From assembly GCF_027943725.1 (NCBI RefSeq), contig NZ_AP025696.1:907501-971500 (forward strand): 64,000 nt of DNA. Reading direction: 5' to 3'. The stretch comes from Nitrosophilus kaiyonis. GTDB taxonomy: Bacteria > Campylobacterota > Campylobacteria > Campylobacterales > Nitratiruptoraceae. Below the pieces are notes generated by a model. It searched no databases. It was not told the DNA's origin and saw nothing but the letters and a program-made list of their open reading frames with translations. Made by a program: the position numbers and the translations under genes. This document shows, piece by piece, positions 54,339 through 64,000 of this stretch; position 1 is the first letter of the stretch; the number at the start of each line of letters is the position of its first letter.

Positions 54339-55091
54339 TTATACTATAGTAGGTTTTAACCAAAGATTTGCAATCTGTTTTAATTTTTCAGGATTTTCTG
54401 AAGCAAAAAGTTTTAGGTTTGTATTAGGAAATCTTTTTTTAAGTCCAAAACCATCTTCTAAATGTTCAACTATAGCCTCACCAGAATGAATTAATATAGC
54501 TTCATTATTGAAATATTTTTTTATATTTTTTGATATAAGTGGAAAATGGGTACATCCTAAAATTATTGCATCAATTTTTTTTATATCTTGAAAATAGTGC
54601 TTCATTGCAGCTTCTAAAACTTCGCCTTCAAAAAGCCCCTCTTCCACAATAGGAACAAAAAGAGGTGTAGGTTTTGAGATAAAGTTTTTAAAGCCTTTTT
54701 CTTTTAGTATCTTTTGATATTTTTGGCTAGAAATTGTAGCATTTGTTCCAATTATAAGAATATTTTTCTCTTTATCTTTTATCTTTTTTTCAAGAGCTAA
54801 AACTCCAGGCTCTATAACTCCAACTACAGGGAAAGGAGCATTTTGTCTTAGCTCTGGTATAGCATGAGCACTGACTGAGTTGCATGCGGTTATCAAAATA
54901 TCCACATCAAAATTTTTAAAAAATTCTAAAGCTTCCAAAGAGTATCTAATGATGGTATTTTTATCTTTTATTCCATAAGGGACTCTTGCAGTATCTCCAA
55001 AATAGATAATCTCTTCAAAAAGTTTATGTTCAATTAGGCTCTTAACAACCGTTAACCCACCAATTCCGCTATCAAAAACCGCTGCTTTCAT
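54339..55091 (-). CDS. murI: glutamate racemase
   Basis: Supplies D-glutamate for peptidoglycan. 250 residues: VFDSGIGGLTVVKSLI, YFGDTARVPYG, ITACNSVSAHAIPEL with the first catalytic Cys and ILGCTHFPLI with the second. The start overlaps the HEPN gene stop by 4 bp, so murI is now translationally coupled to the toxin-antitoxin pair. Confidence 0.96.
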   Translation of the reverse strand: MKAAVFDSGIGGLTVVKSLIEHKLFEEIIYFGDTARVPYGIKDKNTIIRYSLEALEFFKNFDVDILITACNSVSAHAIPELRQNAPFPVVGVIEPGVLALEKKIKDKEKNILIIGTNATISSQKYQKILKEKGFKNFISKPTPLFVPIVEEGLFEGEVLEAAMKHYFQDIKKIDAIILGCTHFPLISKNIKKYFNNEAILIHSGEAIVEHLEDGFGLKKRFPNTNLKLFASENPEKLKQIANLWLKPTIV

Positions 55092-55513
55092 TTTAACTTT
55101 TCTAATTCGTTTATTACAAAATCTAGATATTTATAATATTCTATAAAGCTTTCAATCAATTCATTTTTAAGATTTTTGTCAATTGATTTTATTAAATTGA
55201 CTATCTCTTTTTTATATTGTGGTAAATCATTTTTAATTATGTCCCAAACTTCTTCAGGATCTATACCAAAATAGTTATGAATTAAAAGATTTCTAAAATC
55301 TACAATAACTCTTTTTTCTTCATTTAAAATTTTATAATTTATCAGTTTTTTTGTAGCTTCACCTATTATTTCAAACTCTCTAATAATTGTATCCCAAGCT
55401 TGATAATCATATAAAATTTCTTGGGCTGTTGAGAATTTTTTTGAACTGTTTTCTATCTTCAAAATAGCAATAAAAATATCAAATAAAAAAAACTCTGCCA
55501 CTCTTTTAGACAT
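55088..55513 (-). CDS. HEPN-domain protein, HepT-like toxin
   Basis: 141 residues of the DUF86/HepT family, usually toxins of HEPN/MNT systems that act as RNases or are inactivated by AMPylation. The RX4HXY active motif is intact as FRNLLIHNYFGID; IREFEIIGEATKKL is also typical. It overlaps the upstream nucleotidyltransferase gene by 8 bp and murI by 4 bp. The C-terminal helical tail is longer than in minimal HepT proteins. Confidence 0.88.
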   Translation of the reverse strand: MSKRVAEFFLFDIFIAILKIENSSKKFSTAQEILYDYQAWDTIIREFEIIGEATKKLINYKILNEEKRVIVDFRNLLIHNYFGIDPEEVWDIIKNDLPQYKKEIVNLIKSIDKNLKNELIESFIEYYKYLDFVINELEKLK

Positions 55514-55793
55514 ATATCATATCTTTTTTTATCTCTTTTTTAATATAGGGATGCATTGAATCATATAATCCAATATCGACATTTGTATTTAAATACTCAT
55601 TTAAAAATCTTTTTGCTTTAGCAATTAAAAAACCATTTTTTCTTTTCATTTTTAAGATCACAATGTCTATATCGCTATTTTCTTTTTCTTCGTTTCTTGC
55701 AAAACTTCCAAAAATAGCTATTTTTTCAATACCAAATTCCTCTTTGAGTATATTTTTTGCTTCTTTTAACTTTTCTAAGAGAATTTTGTCCAT
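55506..55793 (-). CDS. minimal nucleotidyltransferase, MntA-like antitoxin
   Basis: 95 residues with the nucleotidyltransferase motif KIAIFGSFARNEEKENSDID (GSx9DxD) and a third acidic position at NVDIGLYD. MntA antitoxins AMPylate the HepT tyrosine near RX4HXY, which is present in the partner. It precedes the HEPN gene as usual, and starts 34 bp after the rho stop. Confidence 0.88.
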   Translation of the reverse strand: MDKILLEKLKEAKNILKEEFGIEKIAIFGSFARNEEKENSDIDIVILKMKRKNGFLIAKAKRFLNEYLNTNVDIGLYDSMHPYIKKEIKKDMIYV

Positions 55794-55827
55794 ATTTTTT
55801 TCTCTTCAAATTTGAAACTCGGAACTT

Positions 55828-57177
55828 TTATGCTCCTTCATTCATTATACTTAAAAACTCTTCGTTATTTTTTGTTTTTAGCATTTTTGAGTATAAAAAT
55901 TTTAATGCTTCAACTTCATCCATCTGTTGCATTGCATTTCTAAGAGCCCAAACTTTAGGAAGAGTATTTGGATCAAGAAGTAACTCTTCTTTTCTTGTTC
56001 CAGATTTTAATATATCAATTGCTGGATATATTCTACGATCAGCTATTTTTCTATCTAGAACTATTTCGCAGTTACCAGTTCCTTTAAACTCTTCAAAAAT
56101 AACTTCATCCATTCTTGAACCAGTATCAATAAGTGCAGTTGATATGATGGTTAAACTTCCACCCTCTTCTATATTTCTTGCTGCACCAAAAAATCTTTTT
56201 GGTTTATGAAGTGCATTTGCATCAACACCACCACTTAATACTTTACCACTTGAAGGAGTAACAGTATTGTATGCTCTTGCAAGTCTTGTTATAGAATCAA
56301 GTAAAATTACAACATCTTTTCCCATTTCAACTCGTCTTTTTGCCTTTTCTATAACAAGTTCAGCCACTCTTACATGGTTTTTTGCTGGCATATCAAAAGT
56401 AGAGCTATATACTTCTCCTTTTACACTTCTTTCCATATCTGTAACTTCTTCAGGCCTCTCATCAACAAGTAAAACTATCAGCTCTACTTCTGGATGGTTT
56501 TTTGCAATTCCGTGAGCCAACTCTTTCATAAGCTCAGTCTTACCACTTCTTGGAGGAGCTACTATCAGAGCTCTTTGACCTTTTCCAATTGGAGTAAAAA
56601 GATCGAGCACACGCCCAGTTAATTTCATAGGATCATATTCAAGTTTTATCTTCTCAGTTGGATAAAGAGGTGTTAAGTTGTCAAAAAGTGGTCTTCTCTT
56701 GCTCTCTTCAGGTGGAAGATAGTTTATAGCCTCTATTTTTAAAAGTGCATAATATCTCTCTTGATCTTTTGGAGGTCTAACTTGCCCAGTTACAACATCG
56801 CCTGTTCTTAAAGCAAATCTTCTAATTTGTGTTGCGCTAACATAAGCATCATTTGCTGTATTTGAAAAGTTTTCGTTTATTCCTCTTAAAAAGCCATACC
56901 CTTCAGGAGTTATCTCTAAAATCCCAGTAAAAAGTATATATCCGCCTTTACTTACTTGAGATTTTAATATCTCAAACATTAAATCTTGTCTTTTAAACTC
57001 TTGAGGGTTTTCTATACCAAGCTGATTTGCTATAGCTATAAGCTCATCTAATGTTTTTGTTCGAAGTTCTTCTATAGTATACCCTTCAACAGGTATATGT
57101 GTTCTTGTTTTTTGTTTTGCATTAGATTGTCCGTTTTGATTTGTAACGGCTGTATTTTGATTTGTATTTTCGTTCAT
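55828..57177 (-). CDS. rho: transcription termination factor Rho
   Basis: Hexameric RNA helicase. 449 residues: a Asn/Gln/Thr-rich N-terminus (about 1-25), Rho N domain ([20 protein letters not shown]), cold-shock-like RNA-binding domain (GYGFLRG), and ATPase core with Walker [41 protein letters not shown] and [20 protein letters not shown]. In H. pylori rho and murI are adjacent; here the HEPN/MNT pair lies between them. Confidence 0.97.
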   Translation of the reverse strand: MNENTNQNTAVTNQNGQSNAKQKTRTHIPVEGYTIEELRTKTLDELIAIANQLGIENPQEFKRQDLMFEILKSQVSKGGYILFTGILEITPEGYGFLRGINENFSNTANDAYVSATQIRRFALRTGDVVTGQVRPPKDQERYYALLKIEAINYLPPEESKRRPLFDNLTPLYPTEKIKLEYDPMKLTGRVLDLFTPIGKGQRALIVAPPRSGKTELMKELAHGIAKNHPEVELIVLLVDERPEEVTDMERSVKGEVYSSTFDMPAKNHVRVAELVIEKAKRRVEMGKDVVILLDSITRLARAYNTVTPSSGKVLSGGVDANALHKPKRFFGAARNIEEGGSLTIISTALIDTGSRMDEVIFEEFKGTGNCEIVLDRKIADRRIYPAIDILKSGTRKEELLLDPNTLPKVWALRNAMQQMDEVEALKFLYSKMLKTKNNEEFLSIMNEGA

Positions 57178-57268
57178 TGAATTCCTCTTGTGATTTTTTA
57201 TGATAGGAAGTTTTTACGATAGTTGGTATAAAGATAAATAAAGAGCGAAAGTAAATATTTGCTGTTAT

Positions 57269-57295
57269 TTTATACTAACCTTTTATAGTTGTCAA
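57269..57295 (-). promoter_or_regulatory. candidate rho promoter
   Basis: On the minus strand TTGACA (57290-57295), a 15-nt spacer and TATAAA (57269-57274). The spacer is short, and the leader to the rho ATG would be about 90 nt. The 57178-57397 gap is otherwise AT-rich with no gene or heptads seen. Confidence 0.4.
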
Positions 57296-57397
57296 GAAAT
57301 ATTATTTAAATTAAACTATTTTATTTATTTGATTGAATATTATTTTTGATAAAATATCGAATAAAATTTTTGTCTTTAAAATAAAGGTAATTATATT

Positions 57398-59676
<2,279 letters not shown>

Positions 59677-59708
59677 TTTCTAGTTTTTAGCAAATGAGAA
59701 GGGAATAA

Positions 59709-60071
59709 ATGACAGGATATGAAAAATTAAATGTATGGCAAAAAAGTATGGAATTAGTAACAGAAATTTATAAATTAGTTAAGAAATTTCCAAAAGAAGA
59801 AATGTTTGCTTTATCAGATCAAATTAGAAGAAGCGCAGTTTCTATTCCAAGTAATATAGCAAAGGGAAGTTCACGAAATTCAAAAAAAGAGTTTATCCAA
59901 TTTTTATATATTTCATTAGGAAGTATATGTGAATTAGAAACACAATTAAAAATTAATGAGAATGTAGGATATTTAAATAGTTTAAATGAATTGTTTAATA
60001 AAACAGAAAAAATTAAAAAGATGATAAATGCTTTAATAACTTCCTTAAAAAAAGATTTGAAAAATGACTAA
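59709..60071 (+). CDS. four-helix bundle protein (S23 / IVP family)
   Basis: 120 residues of the family first found as proteins encoded by intervening sequences in 23S r[71 protein letters not shown]. These pentameric four-helix bundles have unknown function. Here it is wedged between two sugar-nucleotide genes, overlapping wlbB by 8 bp, which suggests insertion into a formerly continuous wlbA-wlbB pair. Confidence 0.9.
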   Translation: MTGYEKLNVWQKSMELVTEIYKLVKKFPKEEMFALSDQIRRSAVSIPSNIAKGSSRNSKKEFIQFLYISLGSICELETQLKINENVGYLNSLNELFNKTEKIKKMINALITSLKKDLKND

Positions 60072-60681
60072 TAATCAGAAACCAAAAACCAAAAACCAAA
60101 AACCAAAAACCAAAAACTATTTCGTTCACGAAAGCTCATATGTTGATGATAATGTTCAAATAGGCGAAAATACAAAAATATGGCATTTTTGCCATATTTT
60201 ATCTAATACTATAATTGGTAAAAATTGCTCTTTTGGACAAAATTGTGTAGTAGGGCCAAATGTAAAAATAGGAAATAATGTAAAGGTGCAAAATAATATA
60301 TCTATATATGATGGAGTTGAAATAGAAGATGATATATTTTTAGGACCATCAATGGTTTTTACAAATGTAATAAATCCAAGGGCATTTATAAATAGAAAGA
60401 GTGAATTTAAAAAGACTTTATTAAAAAAAGGCTGTTCAATTGGAGCAAATGCAACAATTGTATGTGGAATCACTATTGGAGAGTATGCACTGATTGGAGC
60501 CGGGGCGGTAGTGAATAAAGATGTCAAGCCTTACGCGCTAATGGTAGGAGTGCCGGCAAGACAGATTGGTTGGGTTGATAAAGCCGGAAATAAAATGATA
60601 TTTGATAAAAATGGAATTGCAGTTGATAGTTATGATGACACTAAATATATTTTAATAGATGATGAAATAAAAATTTTATAA
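60064..60681 (+). CDS. wlbB: UDP-2-acetamido-3-amino-glucuronate N-acetyltransferase, WlbB/WbpD-like
   Basis: A left-handed beta-helix acetyltransferase that N-acetylates the 3-amino group. 205 residues with hexapeptide repeats: [75 protein letters not shown] and [14 protein letters not shown]. The only start in frame, ATG 60064, forces translation through a heptad tract giving [16 protein letters not shown] ahead of [10 protein letters not shown] stretch near 60497-60560 is markedly richer in GC codons than its surroundings. Confidence 0.9.
   Translation: MTNNQKPKTKNQKPKTKNYFVHESSYVDDNVQIGENTKIWHFCHILSNTIIGKNCSFGQNCVVGPNVKIGNNVKVQNNISIYDGVEIEDDIFLGPSMVFTNVINPRAFINRKSEFKKTLLKKGCSIGANATIVCGITIGEYALIGAGAVVNKDVKPYALMVGVPARQIGWVDKAGNKMIFDKNGIAVDSYDDTKYILIDDEIKIL
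60076..60117. repeat. heptad tract in the wlbB 5' coding end (CCAAAAA flavour)
   Basis: About six near-exact CCAAAAA units immediately after the start codon region, translated as [14 protein letters not shown]: the 7-bp unit gives a 7-residue peptide repeat (QKPKTKN). Confidence 0.92.
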
Positions 60682-60760
60682 ATAAAAATGGATTTTGTAA
60701 AATTAAATTAGATGATGAGTATAAATATTATCATAAAATTTAGTAAAGATTAAAAAATAT

Positions 60761-60766
60761 TATAAT
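60761..60766 (+). promoter_or_regulatory. candidate -10 upstream of rmlA
   Basis: TATAAT about 190 nt before the rmlA ATG, within a 275-bp very AT-rich gap that holds no other recognisable feature. Confidence 0.35.
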
Positions 60767-60956
60767 TCTAACAAAAATTCATTTTTTTATGTTTAATTTA
60801 TTATGTATCAATATATTTTAAGATATATTCAAAATAGGTAATAAGATAGGATATTGGTTATTGAAAAATTAAGTGAATATTTTCTAATTTATATACAAAC
60901 TTTAATTTTAGGAGATAAAATTAATTCAAAGATTTAAATAAAAAAGGACTATTTTC

Positions 60957-61838
60957 ATGAAAGGGATTATTTTAGCTGGTGGAGGTGGTACTAGGTTATA
61001 TCCTATAACCAAAGGAATATCGAAACAATTACTTCCTCTTTATGATAAACCAATGATATATTATCCATTATCAGTATTAATGTTAAGTGGTATAAAAGAA
61101 ATATTAATTATTTCAAATATTGAATATATAGAAAATTATAAAAGAATTTTTAAAGACGGTAATGAATTAGGCTTAAAAATAAAATATGCAATTCAAAAAG
61201 AGCCTAAAGGCTTGGCAGAAGCTTTTATAATAGGTGAAAATTTTATAAAAGATAAAAATGTTTGTTTGGTATTAGGGGATAATGTATTTTATGGACATGG
61301 ATTAATAAATATACTAAAGAATGCAATTAATAACGTCAAAAATGAATATAAAGCCACTATATTTGGATATTATGTAAATGATCCTGAAAGATATGGAGTT
61401 GTAGAGTTTAATGAAATGGGTAAAGTTATAAGTATAGAAGAAAAACCAAAAAAACCAAAAAGTAATTATGCAGTTGTAGGTCTATATTTTTATCCAAATG
61501 ATGTAATAGAAAAAGCTAAAAGTGTAAAACCAAGTAATAGAGGGGAATTGGAAATAACTTCAATTAATGAAATGTATTTGAATGAAAATAGATTGAAAGT
61601 AGAACTTTTTGGAAGAGGTTACGCTTGGTTTGATACGGGAACACATGACAGTTTGCTTGATGCGGCAAATTTTATAAGAACAATTGAAAAAAGAACTGGG
61701 CTTAAAATAGCATCTATTGAAGAAATAGCTTATAATAATGGATGGATAGATAAAAAGCAGCTTAAAAAATTAGCTAAAGAATTTGAAAAAACTGAATATG
61801 GAAAATATTTAATGGAAATTGTTGGAGAAAGAGAGTGA
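60957..61838 (+). CDS. rmlA: glucose-1-phosphate thymidylyltransferase
   Basis: Makes dTDP-glucose. 293 residues with [72 protein letters not shown] and [17 protein letters not shown]. Ribosome site AAGGA. It overlaps rmlB by 4 bp. With rmlB it starts a deoxysugar pathway whose later steps lie beyond the window. Confidence 0.97.
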   Translation: MKGIILAGGGGTRLYPITKGISKQLLPLYDKPMIYYPLSVLMLSGIKEILIISNIEYIENYKRIFKDGNELGLKIKYAIQKEPKGLAEAFIIGENFIKDKNVCLVLGDNVFYGHGLINILKNAINNVKNEYKATIFGYYVNDPERYGVVEFNEMGKVISIEEKPKKPKSNYAVVGLYFYPNDVIEKAKSVKPSNRGELEITSINEMYLNENRLKVELFGRGYAWFDTGTHDSLLDAANFIRTIEKRTGLKIASIEEIAYNNGWIDKKQLKKLAKEFEKTEYGKYLMEIVGERE

Positions 61839-62881
61839 AATCTATTTTAGTAACCGGGGGAGCTGGATTTATAGGAAGTAATTTTATTCCATATTTTTTA
61901 AACAAATATCCAGAATATATTATTGTTAACGTTGATAAACTAACTTATGCTGGAAATTTAGAAAATTTAAAAGAAGTAGAAAATAATCCAAGATATAAAT
62001 TTATAAAAGGTGATATTTGCAACAGAGAATTGATAGAATATATTTTTTATGAATATGATATAAAAGGTGTTATTAATTTTGCGGCGGAATCGCATGTGGA
62101 TAATTCTATTAAAAATCCTGGAGTATTTGTAGAGACAAATGTAAATGGTACTTATATATTAATAGATGTAGCATACAAATATTGGATGGAAGGACCATTT
62201 CAATATAAAAAAAAGTATGAAAACTGTAGGTTTCATCATATTAGTACTGATGAAGTATATGGAACACTTCCAGAGGATCCAAATATACTTTTTACAGAAA
62301 AAACTCCATATGCTCCAAATTCCCCATATAGTGCAAGTAAAGCAAGTTCTGATATGATAGTTAGAAGCTATCATCATACATATGGAATGAATACAGTAAT
62401 TACAAACTGTTCAAATAATTATGGTCCAAAACAGCACGATGAAAAATTAATACCTATAATTATCAGAAATGCACTACAAGGGAATCCTATTCCAATATAT
62501 GGAGATGGAAAAAATATAAGAGATTGGTTATATGTATTAGATCATTGCAAAGGTATAGATATTGCATTTCATAAAGGAAAAGCAGGAGAGACATATAATA
62601 TTGGCGGAAGAAATGAGAGAACCAATATTTATATAGCAAATAAAATATGTGAAGTATTAGATGAATTATATCCGACTAATGAAAATGATAAAATTACAAA
62701 AAATATGAAAAGTTATAAAGAATTAATTACGTTTGTAAAAGACAGACCAGGACATGACAGAAGATATGCAATAGATGCCAGCAAAATTGAAAATGAAATA
62801 GGTTGGAAGGCTGAGGAAAATTTTGAATCAGGAATTGTGAAAACTGTTAAATGGTATTTGAGGAAATATATTGAAAAATAA
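61835..62881 (+). CDS. rmlB: dTDP-glucose 4,6-dehydratase
   Basis: Short-chain dehydrogenase fold, 348 residues: [40 protein letters not shown], the catalytic YSASKASSD and [14 protein letters not shown]. It yields dTDP-4-keto-6-deoxyglucose, branch point for rhamnose and amino-deoxysugars such as Fuc4NAc. The end overlaps the WecF-like pseudogene start. Confidence 0.97.
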   Translation: MKSILVTGGAGFIGSNFIPYFLNKYPEYIIVNVDKLTYAGNLENLKEVENNPRYKFIKGDICNRELIEYIFYEYDIKGVINFAAESHVDNSIKNPGVFVETNVNGTYILIDVAYKYWMEGPFQYKKKYENCRFHHISTDEVYGTLPEDPNILFTEKTPYAPNSPYSASKASSDMIVRSYHHTYGMNTVITNCSNNYGPKQHDEKLIPIIIRNALQGNPIPIYGDGKNIRDWLYVLDHCKGIDIAFHKGKAGETYNIGGRNERTNIYIANKICEVLDELYPTNENDKITKNMKSYKELITFVKDRPGHDRRYAIDASKIENEIGWKAEENFESGIVKTVKWYLRKYIEK

Positions 62882-63878
62882 AATTTTACATTTGATGGCA
62901 TTAGATAAATTTATTCCACCATTTATAAAATTTATTAAAGAAAATTGTGAAATAGATAGACATTTGTTTGTATTTTTACATAAAGAAAGATATGATTATG
63001 GTTTAACTAATGAGTATCCTCTTATTTAGATAAATAAATATAAAAGTCTTTTTCACTTATTAAAATATTATGTATACTTCAGATAAAATAATTATCCATA
63101 GTCTTAGTTCTAAAAATTTAGTGAGGTTATTGTTTTTTCAACCATGGCTTTTAAGAAAATGTTATTGGATAATGTATGGAGGTGATTTTTATTTTCCAGA
63201 CAAGCAAAGTTGGGTAAAAAAACAAGTTATTAAAAAAATAGGGCATTTAGTTACTTATGTTAAAGGAGACTATGATTTAGTGAAAAAATGGTATGGTGCA
63301 AATGGTAAATATCATGAATGTTTTATGTATCCAAATAATTTATATACTCATTATGAGGTTAAACGAAAAGAGAAAAGAAATATAATAAATGTACAAATTG
63401 GAAATTCAGCGGATCCTATTAATAATCATTTATAGATTTTTCAAAAACTAATTGAATATAAAAACGAGAATATTAGAATATATGTACCTTTGTCATATAG
63501 TAATAAAGATTATGCAAAAGAAATTATAAAGAAGGATAAAAATTTTTTTGGAGAAAAATTTATACCACTTACTAAATTTATGCATTTTAATGAATATTTA
63601 AATTTTTAAGTAAAATTGATATTGCAATATTTAATCATAATAGACAACAAGCAATGGAAAATACTATTACATTGCTCGGTTTAGGTAAAAAAGTTTATAT
63701 GAGAAGTAATATTACACCCTGGCAATTTTTTAAAGAATTAGGTATTAAAGTATTTGATGTAAAAAATATTGAATTATCTTTATTAGATGAGAAGACAAAA
63801 AAGGAAAATATAGAAAAAATAAAAGCATATTTTTTCAAGGAAAATTATCTTAATCAATTGAGAAATTTATTTAATTAA
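62871..63878 (+). pseudogene. broken WecF-like 4-acetamido-4,6-dideoxygalactose transferase
   Basis: Pieces of a GT56 (WecF, Fuc4NAc transferase) protein in three segments. Segment 1 from TTG 62871 ([20 protein letters not shown]) stops at TAG 63027. A frame change near 63070 leads to segment 2 (YTSDKIIIHSLSS, IMYGGDFYFPDKQSW, VQIGNSADPINNHL), which meets TAG 63433 where Glu is expected, then continues IFQKLIEYKNENIRIYVPLS to TAA near 63607. A one-base loss in a T run returns to the first frame: IDIAIFNHNRQQAM, LLGLGKKVYMRSN, ITPWQFFKELG. Two or more stops plus two frameshifts make a functional product unlikely. Confidence 0.87.
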
Positions 63879-63890
63879 AAAAGGAAAAAA

Positions 63891-64000
63891 ATGGAAAATA
63901 AAATTTCATTTTATATTATGAATTCGAAAGGATTTTATGTATTAAAAAATTTTATAAATAAATTTGGTAGTAAATATATAGAATATGTAGTAAGTTGTGA
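63891..64000 (+). CDS. start of an unidentified gene, cut by the window edge
   Basis: ATG with AAGGAAA ahead; the 36 visible codons begin ENKISFYIMNSKGFYVLKNF. Not enough is visible to name it; an enzyme of the deoxysugar cluster, for example a formyl- or acetyltransferase, is possible by position. Confidence 0.6.
   Translation, partial: MENKISFYIMNSKGFYVLKNFINKFGSKYIEYVVSC

Noticed and set aside
57178-57397. Small gene or RNA between rho and the dehydrogenase gene
   Set aside because: Only AT-rich promoter-like sequence is seen, with no frame of interest and no stable hairpin.

Overview
The window is a strongly AT-rich bacterial chromosome segment, almost fully coding, from the phylum Campylobacterota (epsilon group). 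The evidence is gene order. Long runs match, as remembered from Campylobacter jejuni and Helicobacter pylori: alaS-maf-pbpA; glnA-U32-purE-glyQ-nif3-zinc ribbon-waaA-rlu-ffh-rpsP-khpA-rimM-trmD-rplS; uvrD-truB-ispE-smpB; lnt/yajC-secD-secF-leuS-lptE-folC-mfd; and rho next to murI. The presence of speD and DUF89 and the very low GC would suit a vent lineage such as Nautiliales, but that is inference. No rRNA, tRNA, phage, IS transposase or CRISPR array was seen.

Layout. 0-6.6 kb: release factor 2 (partial), pantothenate synthesis, a diguanylate cyclase and septal wall genes (murG, ftsW, ftsI). 6.9-15.6 kb: alaS, speD, maf, a kinase-like protein, a BioF-like enzyme, an orphan ABC ATPase, PBP1a and a CopZ-like Fe-S protein. 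15.7-31.6 kb: nitrogen, purine, tRNA-modification and translation genes. 31.6-41.1 kb, mostly minus strand: smpB, ispE, truB, uvrD, a LysR regulator, an SspB-like protein, cysK and lnt. 41.2-52.8 kb: protein export, leuS, lptE, folC, mfd and DNA repair. 52.7-57.2 kb, minus strand: dnaX, murI, a HEPN/MNT toxin-antitoxin pair and rho. 57.4-64 kb: a surface polysaccharide cluster (WbpO/TviB-type dehydrogenase, WlbA, WlbB, RmlA, RmlB) ending in a decayed WecF-like glycosyltransferase.

The most unusual content lies between the genes. Most longer intergenic gaps, and some coding regions, carry degenerate 7-bp-periodic tracts in several sequence flavours. They are often arranged as two opposed arms that can fold into a hairpin. 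Embedded in or next to these islands are two families of larger structured repeats. Family A has two copies of 197 bp with 4 differences, is near-palindromic and is MITE-like. Family B has two diverged copies (about 180-205 bp) in which at least five stems are conserved through compensatory changes while several loops stay fixed. A 19-bp palindrome (family C) recurs three times, twice in coding sequence and twice directly before a Shine-Dalgarno site. The heptad tracts also supply start codons, stop codons and in-frame peptide inserts to neighbouring genes.
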